Assembly (NCBI RefSeq): GCF_017876575.1
Contig: NZ_JAGIOE010000001.1
Span: 4,010,443 to 4,074,442, forward strand
Origin: Paeniglutamicibacter psychrophenolicus
Lineage (GTDB): Bacteria; Actinomycetota; Actinomycetes; Actinomycetales; Micrococcaceae
Direction: 5' to 3'
Length of the DNA: 64,000 bases
Below are positions 53,553 to 60,832 of this stretch, one piece after another. Made by a program: the position numbers and the translations under genes. The notes under the pieces are model-generated. The model worked only from the letters and a program-made list of their open reading frames with translations. It did no database searches and was not told the origin of the DNA. The number at the start of each line of letters is the position of its first letter. Positions within the stretch are counted from its first letter, which is position 1.

Positions 53553-54112
53553 ACTTCGTGAAGGTACGCCCGGCCGTGCCTAGGGACCTTCCGCCAGTGC
53601 ACGAGATACTCACTCAGATGCCGGGTTGGGAAAACCCCCTGCGGTATGGGTTCAGGGACGAGAATTTGGTTGCCATCGACCACCGCGGACAGGTCATTGG
53701 ATGGCTCAATGGGAACCACGTTTCCGAGGCTTGGCGTGGAGTCCTCGGCTACGACATGCCAGAGAACTGGCGTTGCTCCTTCATCACTTGCTTGATCGTC
53801 GACGAAGTACACCGTTCAGCGGGGGTCGGCCGCATGCTGATGGAGACATTCGCTCGCGACTCGACCACCGCCGGAAGGGACACTATCGTCGCCTCGCCGC
53901 AGTCAGGCGACGACGAGCTGGCACTTTTGAGATTCTATTCCCGACAGGGCTACCGCCGGGCGGAATCCGGGCAGGTTCATAGGGGGCCTCATGGACCCCA
54001 GGACGATATCCCCTTGCCAATGCAGGAAGAGTGGGTGGAGGCTTCAACACCTGATCCGGAGAGCGAGGCAGCGATAAACGAGTACATGCGCAAGCTTGGA
54101 TACAAGGGCTGA
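53549..54112 (+). CDS. GNAT-family N-acetyltransferase
   Basis: This acetyl-CoA-dependent transferase of 187 residues has a core with SFITCLIVDEVHRSAGVGRM (acetyl-CoA pyrophosphate loop R/Q-x-x-G-x-G/A type) and a final FYSRQGYRRAESG strand. The C-terminal 40 residues are acidic. It overlaps the AAA ATPase gene by 4 bases and shares its transcript. A GNAT coupled to an ATPase suggests that the two act on the same macromolecule, but I have no direct hint of the acceptor. Confidence 0.85.
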   Translation: MNFVKVRPAVPRDLPPVHEILTQMPGWENPLRYGFRDENLVAIDHRGQVIGWLNGNHVSEAWRGVLGYDMPENWRCSFITCLIVDEVHRSAGVGRMLMETFARDSTTAGRDTIVASPQSGDDELALLRFYSRQGYRRAESGQVHRGPHGPQDDIPLPMQEEWVEASTPDPESEAAINEYMRKLGYKG

Positions 54113-54396
54113 CCGGAACCGGTTACCTCGATCGAGCGGCACACTCAATGTCGTCGACCCTGGAAAACGTGCGACCCGCAATGCGCCACTTCTTGCGAAG
54201 GCGGTGATGGTTTCCGTGGCGGAATTGACTCCTTGCATCCGATCCCTCGCCATCAAGAACCGGGCGATAGCCAAGCCAACGGGACTCGCGGCGCATTCCC
54301 GTTTCCGGCCACATGAATGCGGCCCACCTGGACCACTGAGCTTGAGGACCGGGCATAGGCCAGGTTCACCCGCTCGTGGGCAAGGCAACAAACCAC
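54113..54396. other. Intergenic stretch without recognisable gene
   Basis: Together with the following hairpin, 349 bases separate the two convergent GNAT genes. I find no coding frame with a ribosome-binding site and no repeats or RNA structure. Confidence 0.4.
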
Positions 54397-54444
54397 GATG
54401 GCGTCGGTCCACTCCCCCGCAGGGGGAAACGGACCGACGCCATC
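54397..54444 (-). terminator. Terminator of the glyS-GNAT operon
   Basis: A 14-base perfect outer stem (GATGGCGTCGGTCC and its complement) contains an inner TCCCCC/GGGGGA stem, 17 bases after the GNAT stop. Confidence 0.75.
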
Positions 54445-54461
54445 GGCGTTGCAGGCAAGAA

Positions 54462-55379
54462 CTACGCGGTCGCCACGATGTACGTGGTGGCGGTGACCGT
54501 GGCGTGCTTGGCCGCGACCAGCACGTCGATGAGCGAGGAGAGCACGACCATCGAGCCGTCGACCTCCAGCTTCACCGGGAACTGGTGCGCCAGCATGGCC
54601 AGCATCCCGCGGATCGGCTCGGCCGAATCGTCCTGGCCCAGTTCCGGGTTCCAGCCCAGCAGCACATCGGCGGGCGCATCGGCGCGCGCCGGGGTGTAGC
54701 TGACGGCAAAGGACAGGATCTTCCCGCCGCGGGCCTTGGGCTTGTCGCGGAACACGATCACTCCCTGGGCACCGGTGGCGTCATCGAGCAGCATCTTCTG
54801 CGCGCTGCCCAGGGTCATGTGCGCCGGATCCCACTCGTGGATCGAGTTGTAGAACTCGATGACCAGGCGGGTCAGCTCGACGCTGCCGGTTCCGATGTCC
54901 TCCAGGGTCAGCCCGTCGTCGTCGAAGAACGGCAGCGCCAGGCCGCCGGGCTCGACAACCACGTCGCGGGCCACCTGGATCTGCTGCATGCCCAGCGACG
55001 CGCAGAACCCCGCGGCCGCTGCGGCATCGGTTCCTGCTGTCACGGTGTAGCGGGCCTTCAGCTCGGTGCTTTGCCCGGCCGGCACCAACGCCCGCAGGCG
55101 CGCCACCAGCTCGGTCGCGACCCCGGTGCGGCGGTGCTCGCGTGCCACTTCCACATACAGCCAGAGCCGTTGCGGATGCAGCGTCGAGGCAAACACCACG
55201 CCCGCGGCCACCGCGATGCCCTGGTCGGTGGCCACCAGCGCGCGGCTGAAGGGCGCATCCGAATCCTTGCGGAACATCGTGCGGTCCTGGTGGGCGTGCG
55301 GGGAGGCCGGGTCGCCGAAGATCTCCAGCAACGCCAAATCGTCCCCGTCCGCCCAGGGCCGGTACTCGAGTGTCGACAT
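54462..55379 (-). CDS. Tandem-domain GNAT N-acetyltransferase
   Basis: This 305-residue protein has two GNAT-like halves. The first is complete with VEVAREHRRTGVATELVARL (acetyl-CoA loop). The second (about residues 150-305) lacks the clear loop and is probably degenerate. The N-terminus EYRPWADGDDLALLEIFGDP is typical of actinobacterial double-GNAT proteins. It starts 4 bases after the glyS stop, so the two genes are co-transcribed. The acceptor is unknown; the link with glycyl-tRNA synthetase need not be functional. Confidence 0.88.
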   Translation of the reverse strand: MSTLEYRPWADGDDLALLEIFGDPASPHAHQDRTMFRKDSDAPFSRALVATDQGIAVAAGVVFASTLHPQRLWLYVEVAREHRRTGVATELVARLRALVPAGQSTELKARYTVTAGTDAAAAAGFCASLGMQQIQVARDVVVEPGGLALPFFDDDGLTLEDIGTGSVELTRLVIEFYNSIHEWDPAHMTLGSAQKMLLDDATGAQGVIVFRDKPKARGGKILSFAVSYTPARADAPADVLLGWNPELGQDDSAEPIRGMLAMLAHQFPVKLEVDGSMVVLSSLIDVLVAAKHATVTATTYIVATA

Positions 55380-55383
55380 GGTC

Positions 55384-56769
55384 CTAGGCTCCGTTGAGGC
55401 GCTCGGACAGGTAGGTGCGCACCTTGTCCAGTGCCACGCGTTCCTGGGTCATGGTGTCGCGGTCGCGGATGGTCACGGCCTGGTCCTCGAGGGTGTCGAA
55501 GTCCACGGTGATGCAGAACGGCGTGCCGATCTCATCCTGGCGGCGGTAGCGGCGGCCGATGGCCCCGGCATCGTCGAAGTCGATGTTCCAGGTCTTGCGC
55601 AGCTCGGCGGCAAGGGCCTTGGCCTTCGGGGACAGGTCCTCGTTGCGCGAAAGCGGAAGCACCGCGGCCTTGACCGGGGCCAGGCGCGGGTCGAGCTTGA
55701 GCACGGTGCGCTTGTCCACCCCGCCCTTGGCGTTCGGGGCCTCGTCCTCAACGTAGGCGTCGACCAGGAACGCCATCATCGAACGGGTCAGGCCGAAGGA
55801 CGGCTCGATCACGTACGGGGTGAAACGCTCGCCGGTGGCCTGGTTGAAGTAGGACAGCTCGGTGCCCGAGGCCTTGGAGTGGGAAGACAGGTCGTAGTCG
55901 GTGCGGTTGGCGACGCCCATGAGCTCGCCCCACTCCGAACCCTGGAAGCCGAAGCGGTACTCGAAGTCGATGGTGGCCTCGGAGTAGTGGGCACGCTCGC
56001 CGTCCGGGACGTCGAAGCGGCGCAGGTTTTCCTCGTTGATGCCCAGGTCCAGGAACCAGGCCCAGCAGTCCTCGACCCACTTGTCGAAGAAGGCCGGGGC
56101 GTCCTCGGGTGCGGTGAAGAACTCGATTTCCATCTGCTCGAACTCGCGGGTGCGGAAGATGAAGTTGCCCGGCGTGATCTCGTTGCGGAAGGCCTTGCCG
56201 ATCTGGCCGATACCGAACGGCGGCTTCTTGCGGGACGCGGTGAGCACGTTGTTGAAGTTCACGAAGATGCCCTGGGCGGTTTCCGGGCGCATGTAGGCCA
56301 TGCCGGCGGCCGTGTCGACCGGGCCCAGGAAGGTCTTCATCAGCCCGGAGAACATCTGCGGTTCGGTGAACTGGCCCTTGGTGCCGCAGTCGGGGCAGGC
56401 GATTTCGCTCATGCCGTCGACCGGCTTGCGCTTCTTCTTGGCCTCAAAGGCCTCGAGGAGGTGGTCCGCGCGGTGGCGCTTGTGGCAGGAGGTGCACTCG
56501 ACCAGCGGGTCGGTGAACGTTGCAACGTGGCCGGAGGCCTCCCAGACTGCCTTGGGCAGGATGATGGAGGAGTCGAGGCCCACCATGTCCTCGCGTCCGC
56601 GGACAAAGGTCTGCCACCATTCGCGCTTGATGTTTTCCTTGAGCTCGGTGCCCAGGGGTCCGTAGTCCCATGCCGAGCGGGAGCCACCGTAGATTTCACC
56701 GGCCTGGAAGACGAAGCCGCGCCGTTTGGCGAGGGAGATGACTTGATCGAGCTTGGACTGAGGCGCCAT
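55384..56769 (-). CDS. glyS: Glycyl-tRNA synthetase (dimeric, class II)
   Basis: This enzyme charges tRNA-Gly with glycine. The 461 residues match the alpha2 single-chain type used by actinobacteria: N-terminus [20 protein letters not shown], motif 2 region [20 protein letters not shown], motif 3 [15 protein letters not shown], and a C-terminal anticodon-binding domain ([19 protein letters not shown]). A Zn-ribbon [12 protein letters not shown] and CPDCGTKG is present. First gene of a two-gene unit with a GNAT gene. Confidence 0.95.
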   Translation of the reverse strand: MAPQSKLDQVISLAKRRGFVFQAGEIYGGSRSAWDYGPLGTELKENIKREWWQTFVRGREDMVGLDSSIILPKAVWEASGHVATFTDPLVECTSCHKRHRADHLLEAFEAKKKRKPVDGMSEIACPDCGTKGQFTEPQMFSGLMKTFLGPVDTAAGMAYMRPETAQGIFVNFNNVLTASRKKPPFGIGQIGKAFRNEITPGNFIFRTREFEQMEIEFFTAPEDAPAFFDKWVEDCWAWFLDLGINEENLRRFDVPDGERAHYSEATIDFEYRFGFQGSEWGELMGVANRTDYDLSSHSKASGTELSYFNQATGERFTPYVIEPSFGLTRSMMAFLVDAYVEDEAPNAKGGVDKRTVLKLDPRLAPVKAAVLPLSRNEDLSPKAKALAAELRKTWNIDFDDAGAIGRRYRRQDEIGTPFCITVDFDTLEDQAVTIRDRDTMTQERVALDKVRTYLSERLNGA

Positions 56770-57035
56770 AACAACTCCAATGGTTCACGAGGCCGCTGGT
56801 TGCGGTCCGTTGGGCGAAAACATACTCGCCAAGCCTAACGCGTTTGCCATGTGAAGTCCGAGTTTCCGCCCCGGCCCCGGGGCATGATGCGCGGCACCCT
56901 GCATCCACGCCGCACCGGCGGCGTCCGAACCTCCAGATTGCTGCCTCGAGCAGGAGGTTTGTGCTTTGCCGGGCCCGTTTGGATTGTCGCCGGCGACGGG
57001 GAGGCCGCCGGGTTCGGACATCGATGATGTCATCG

Positions 57036-57407
57036 ACGGTGCGGCCAATCCCGGTGACATCATCCTGGTCCAATTCATTGGCCTGGTGGCCGCCGCGGTT
57101 TCCGGAGGCATCCGCGCTTCGCCTGGTCAAGGACACCTCGACCCCGCATGGCTTGGCCGTGGCCCCGGCGGTCATGAAACTGCCCGTCGGGGCCTTGACG
57201 GCCGTCGTGGGACTGATGCTCTTGCGCGGCGGCTTCATCCCCGGGCTGACCGCGTTGGACAACTCACCGCAGATCCTGGCGTGGGCCGTGATTTTCGGGG
57301 CCGCGCAACAACTGTTCACCGGTTTGGTGGACCGGCAGGCGCGAGACGTCCTGGACACTGTCGGGGGCGAACCACACAGCGCCGCCGAACGGCCGACCTC
57401 CGACTGA
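57036..57407 (+). pseudogene. Frameshifted C-terminal remnant of a small membrane protein
   Basis: One frame encodes GDIILVQFIGLVAAAVSGG up to about 57110. The next frame then continues ALRLVKDTSTPHGLAVAPAV, MKLPVGALTAVVGLMLLRGG, and a final helix plus FTGLVDRQARDVLDTVGG, ending at 57407. These read as three hydrophobic segments of one protein broken by a frameshift near 57110, with no start codon preserved. I have seen similar C-termini in Arthrobacter-type membrane proteins, but recall no name. Confidence 0.6.
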
Positions 57408-57464
57408 GTTCCCGGACCCGCGGCCCATGCGTACTGGAAGCCGGTGCCGGCTCGGCCGTGGTCC

Positions 57465-58190
57465 GGGCGGGCCTGCCAGTGGATGTCGGCGGCAGTGTCC
57501 GGGGGCATCCTGTCCCCCGGGGTCCGGGTAGCCGGGATGCCCGCGGTGTGCAGGTCGCCGGGGAAGTGATTCCGCGTGCGTGCCTCGAGTTCGGCCAGGG
57601 TGGCCTGGAAGTCCCGGAATTCGTCCAGGTCCGGGAGCGCCCGGAGCTGGACGAGGTCCTGGGTGGGCAGGAATGCGCGTGCCTTCGGGGTGCCGTAGTC
57701 GGTGAAGGCCACGAGTTTCCAGTATTCACGGGGCAGCGCGGCGCCGCGGTGGATGCGGTCATCCTCGTGGACGACGGACCCGCCGAAAACGCTGACGCGC
57801 AGGCCATCGACGGCGATGTCCTCGTGGAGTGCTACCTCGAGTCGTCCCCAGGGCCCGTCCCGGCTGCTTTGGTTGAAGTCGTCCATTTGCGGGGTGGTGT
57901 TGGTGTAGTAGAACGAGTCCCAGTTGGCCTGGTTCGCCTCGGGCAGCTGGCCCCAGAGCCGACCGGCACGGCGGGCGATGTGTCCGCGGTCCAGGCGGTT
58001 GCCGGCGTAGAGCTCATTGCCCGTCTGTGCGGCCTCGGGAAGCCGGGGATCCTTGGTGAAATTCATGCCCGAGCGGCTGAGCTTCTTGATGCTGCCGCCG
58101 TCGATGTTCCACGCGACCCAGCGGGCGAACCGCCGTGTCCGGCTGAGGGCGGGCGAGAAATGGTTAGAGGGGACTGTGTCGGCCCCTCCC
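57465..58190 (-). pseudogene. DNA/RNA non-specific endonuclease remnant
   Basis: The frame contains the nuclease core NELYAGNRLDRGHIARRAGR (catalytic His in DRGH), then EANQANWDSFYYTNTTPQMD and FGGSVVHEDDRIHRGAALPR, which is the NUC family. Toward the N-terminus it reads back through ARWVAWNIDGGSIKKLSRSG into sequence belonging to a transposase remnant, with no start codon of its own. At the C-terminus the conserved ADIHW, where relatives appear to end, is followed by CAG where a TAG would fit, so the frame runs on without family sequence. It is thus truncated at one end and open at the other. Confidence 0.65.
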
Positions 58191-58194
58191 GCAG

Positions 58195-58462
58195 GACCGC
58201 GTCCTCGACGGTGGCGGCATCACCAGGCGCGCAGTTTCCGGCCGACCAGGGAGTGGATCTTGGTGGCCAGCTCGCCGCGGGACTTGCCTACCGCGTGGTC
58301 AGGAGGCCTTTGGCGAAGATACTTGTCATTCGCCAGGTCGCCCTGTGCGGCGCAGGAAGTTTGTGCCTTGCCGGTGGTCACGGTGCACCGTGGAGTCCAC
58401 CGAATTCTCCCAGTCGATCAGGCCGGGCTGCTGGGCATTGGTGGCTCCAGCCGTCATGCCCG
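58195..58462 (-). pseudogene. IS5-family transposase remnant
   Basis: Two frames carry transposase-like segments. The first is NSVDSTVHRDHRQGTN near 58380-58450, ending in a stop. The second is NDKYLRQRPPDHAVGKSRGE, then LATKIHSLVGRKLRAW, ending at a TGA at 58229-58231. The D-S-T and GKSRGxLxTKIH motifs belong to the DDE core of IS5-like (IS427/IS1031-type) elements. Both ends of the element are missing and I see no terminal inverted repeats. Insertion of this element probably broke the adjacent endonuclease gene. Confidence 0.6.
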
Positions 58463-58488
58463 CGGAGAATCGCGTACGTCAGGAGCGT

Positions 58489-58680
58489 TCACAGGCGGGG
58501 ATCGAAGCTCTGTCCCCGATCAATGTTGCGTCGGGCTTCACGCAGCGCCCGCGCCGTTTCGGGGTCCTTCCCCTGTACGTCATTTGCGCGCTTGTCCAGG
58601 CTCCGGGTGAGCCCGAATATTGCGGACAACAGGCAGATCAGGACGATCCCTGCGATGATCACGATGGATAGCATGTCCAT
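58489..58680 (-). CDS. Small single-span membrane protein
   Basis: This 63-residue protein has one N-terminal helix (MLSIVIIAGIVLICLLSAIF) followed by a charged, Arg/Asp/Glu-rich tail (KDPETARALREARRNID). There is no strong ribosome-binding site, but composition and codon use are coding-like. It stands just beside the transposase remnant. Function unknown. Confidence 0.55.
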   Translation of the reverse strand: MDMLSIVIIAGIVLICLLSAIFGLTRSLDKRANDVQGKDPETARALREARRNIDRGQSFDPRL

Positions 58681-58954
58681 GCCTAGATCATAGCCTTGTT
58701 TGCACCTTTCAGGTGGTTCGGAGCAGGAAAAAACCGGTTAAATGCAATGCCGCACCGCGCACCATCCTGCGCTGCAGGCGCGCCCGGGTGCTGTCCGGTT
58801 CCTGCCTTGGCGTTCCGGCGACAGCCGTTGATCCGCCACGGGGGGGGAACACCGCCCAGACCGTTCCACCGCAGCATGCCCTCCGGGCACGGATGGCCGT
58901 CGGCCGATATGGCACCGGGCATGGCCAATCCGCAAGGAATCCCCAGCAGCCCTT
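58681..58954. other. Intergenic stretch with G8 homopolymer
   Basis: No gene recognised. Contains an eight-G run at 58840-58847. It separates the small membrane gene from the lipoprotein operon, and the terminator of that operon should lie here. Confidence 0.35.
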
Positions 58955-59569
58955 TCATCGCTCGTGCATGCCCCTGTGGGCGCGCATCTCCGAGGAAATG
59001 ATGCTCAGGTCGAACTCCACGTCCGGACTCGTCCAGATCTCCACCAGGGTGGAGGTGGCGTCCTCGGTGCCCCCGCCGCCCTCGGCGGCACGGCAAGGCT
59101 CCAAATCGTAGCGGGCCACCTCGGAACCACGGACGTTCAGCGACCGGATGGTCAGCGGCGCCTCGATCTCGCAGCCGGCCAGGATCCACAGCAGCGCGCC
59201 GGATCGTTGGGCCGGCAGCACGATCCTGGCCTCGCCCTTGCCGTGGAAGTGCATCAGGACCTTTTCGCTGCCGGGCAGGGCCCCGGGCAGCGGGCTCTTG
59301 CCTTCGGCAATGAGTTCGGCATGGGTCGGGCGCCTGGTGCCCACGCCGGGTTCTTGCGGGGACGGGGTCACGGGGAAGACCCGGGTTTCGGGGATGAAGG
59401 ACGGCCCGGTAACCGGCGGGCCGGGCTCGTCAGAGGGTATGGGCTCTACATTGAGCGGGGTGCACCCGGCGGCCAGGCACACCAAGCCAAGCAGGGCCGC
59501 CAGGGCCAGCGGATGAAGCCCGGCCCGGGTACGGCGGGTCGGGCCCGATGCGCGCGAGAATTCCTTCAT
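58955..59569 (-). CDS. Lipoprotein of unknown function, paralogue A
   Basis: This exported lipoprotein of 204 residues has a basic N-terminus, a hydrophobic stretch LALAALLGLVCLAAG and lipobox LAAGC, then a Pro-rich linker. The mature domain (about residues 75-204) has LPGALPGSEKVLMHFHGKGE, then ARIVLPAQRSGALLWILAGC, paired Cys residues and an acidic end. The same core is found in the gene directly upstream. The ribosome-binding site GAGGAACGG overlaps that gene's TGA (9-base gap), so the two are translationally coupled. I know no family name. Confidence 0.78.
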   Translation of the reverse strand: MKEFSRASGPTRRTRAGLHPLALAALLGLVCLAAGCTPLNVEPIPSDEPGPPVTGPSFIPETRVFPVTPSPQEPGVGTRRPTHAELIAEGKSPLPGALPGSEKVLMHFHGKGEARIVLPAQRSGALLWILAGCEIEAPLTIRSLNVRGSEVARYDLEPCRAAEGGGGTEDATSTLVEIWTSPDVEFDLSIISSEMRAHRGMHER

Positions 59570-59578
59570 GTCCGTTCC

Positions 59579-60184
59579 TCACCTCAGGAATTTTCGCGGC
59601 CAGCGGGTGCCTGCCCGGTCATCGGCGTTCGCGAGCTGGCCGGAGACCAGCGTGAAATGCATCGGGGAGCCGTTCGGGATGGTGAGGACGCCCCTGGTTT
59701 CCGTGGTGTCCAGCGGCCCGGCCACCAGGTCGGTCGCCGGGCAGTGGTCCGACGAGTACATGAGCGTGGTGCGGCCGGCGGCATCGAATGCCAGCAGCGA
59801 CAGCGGAACCGGCCGTCGGCACCGCACGGCGATCCACAGGTACACGCTCTTGGCCCGGGCCGGGAGGGCGAAGGAGAAGCCGCGGCTTCGCTCGACACTG
59901 AGCAGGACCTGCTCGGAACCCGGGACGGCACCGGCCAGCGGGTGTTCGCCGGAGCGCAGCAGCTCCTCGATGCTGCGCGATGCCTGTTGTGGGTCCGGCG
60001 CAGCCGACATGGTGGGGGTGGCGACGGCCGGCGGAAGCATGGCAACGGGTGGCCGGGGCGCGGGGCGGGACGACGGCTCGGTGGTGGCCACATCCACGTC
60101 ATCGACCACCGCGGTGCACCCCGAAAGGCTGGAGGCAAGTGTGATGGCGACCATGAGATCAAGCGCCCAGTGCTTCTTGTCCAA
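59579..60184 (-). CDS. Lipoprotein of unknown function, paralogue B
   Basis: This exported lipoprotein is a tandem paralogue of the gene that follows. Core LAGAVPGSEQVLLSVERSRG and FSFALPARAKSVYLWIAVRC aligns with the other core, including PGSExVL and the C after a W-containing strand. Lipobox LSGC lies about 30 residues after the start. The start is uncertain. I use TTG at 60184 (201 residues), which gives a basic-then-hydrophobic signal KKHWALDLMVAITLASSLSG; ATG at 60154 would lose the positive charges, and longer ATG/GTG starts add non-signal sequence. It lies 191 bases downstream of the small secreted-protein gene on the same strand. Confidence 0.68.
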   Translation of the reverse strand: MDKKHWALDLMVAITLASSLSGCTAVVDDVDVATTEPSSRPAPRPPVAMLPPAVATPTMSAAPDPQQASRSIEELLRSGEHPLAGAVPGSEQVLLSVERSRGFSFALPARAKSVYLWIAVRCRRPVPLSLLAFDAAGRTTLMYSSDHCPATDLVAGPLDTTETRGVLTIPNGSPMHFTLVSGQLANADDRAGTRWPRKFLR

Positions 60185-60375
60185 GGGGAAGAAACGTGTC
60201 GTGGTCGGCGCCAGATCGGGCCGGTCCACAAACGGGAATTCATTTGTGGGTGGGCTGGCCCGGTAGCAGGGGGGTTCACGTGGTCCGTCGAAAAGCGCTG
60301 TGCCCACGGGACCGCACGGAATGTACACCGGGCTCGGACGCCGCCACCCGGCAGATTCCCGCCCAAGGGACCGAG

Positions 60376-60678
60376 TCATTTCGGGGACACCAGGGTCTTT
60401 CCACCTTGGCCCGGAAGGACCGTGAAATGGGCCGGGCCCTGTTCAGGCTTACGCAGCCACGGCGGCGTACCGACCCCGTCACCGGCGGGACAGACGCAAC
60501 GAACCACTTGCCCCTCAACCCCTGGCAGCACGCAAAAGTACCTCGTTGTCTCTTGGATCGTCGTCACAGTCGGTTCCGGGTCTATCGTTGCCATCGCGGA
60601 TAGAGAGCCCAGACCCGTCAAAAACAGTGTGCTGGCAGCCAAGCCGATGACCCCGGACGCCTTGTGTGGGAAATACAT
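60376..60678 (-). CDS. Small secreted Cys-containing protein
   Basis: This 100-residue exported protein starts at the ATG at 60678, AAGGAGG four bases upstream. Signal peptide about residues 1-30 (HKASGVIGLAASTLFLTGLG, then SLSAMA). The mature part holds YFC-N10/11-RCVC, a DGVGTPPWL motif and a basic C-terminus, suggesting a disulfide-stabilised domain. It has no family I recognise. The frame at 63868-64000 ends in a similar C...C...GV..P.W pattern. First gene of the run leading to the two lipoproteins, divergent from the LuxR-type regulator across 154 bases. Confidence 0.75.
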   Translation of the reverse strand: MYFPHKASGVIGLAASTLFLTGLGSLSAMATIDPEPTVTTIQETTRYFCVLPGVEGQVVRCVCPAGDGVGTPPWLRKPEQGPAHFTVLPGQGGKTLVSPK

Positions 60679-60832
60679 GGTGCCTCCTTCCATATTTCCT
60701 GAATTCGATACCTCAACGCTGCTCTCGGACACCGTGTTCCGGCATCGGAACCTGACCCCCAGATCAGGAGGCCACCCCCTCAGATTCCGGGCGCTCTCGT
60801 TTGAGGGGTCCTGAGGTGCCACACTGGTCCAT

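Noticed and set aside
56770-56900. T-box or other riboswitch upstream of glyS
   Set aside because: The leader is short (about 100 bases at most before other sequence) and shows no specifier/antiterminator layout.
56696-58066. A continuous 456-codon frame covering the nuclease motifs as one intact gene
   Set aside because: Only its first half has nuclease sequence. The rest is antisense to a pseudogene and to the 5' region of glyS, and the N-terminal part of the nuclease lies before the ATG in transposase-joined sequence.
58840-58847. G8 run as a phase-variation switch
   Set aside because: It lies in an intergenic stretch with no supported gene across it, so there is nothing to switch in view.
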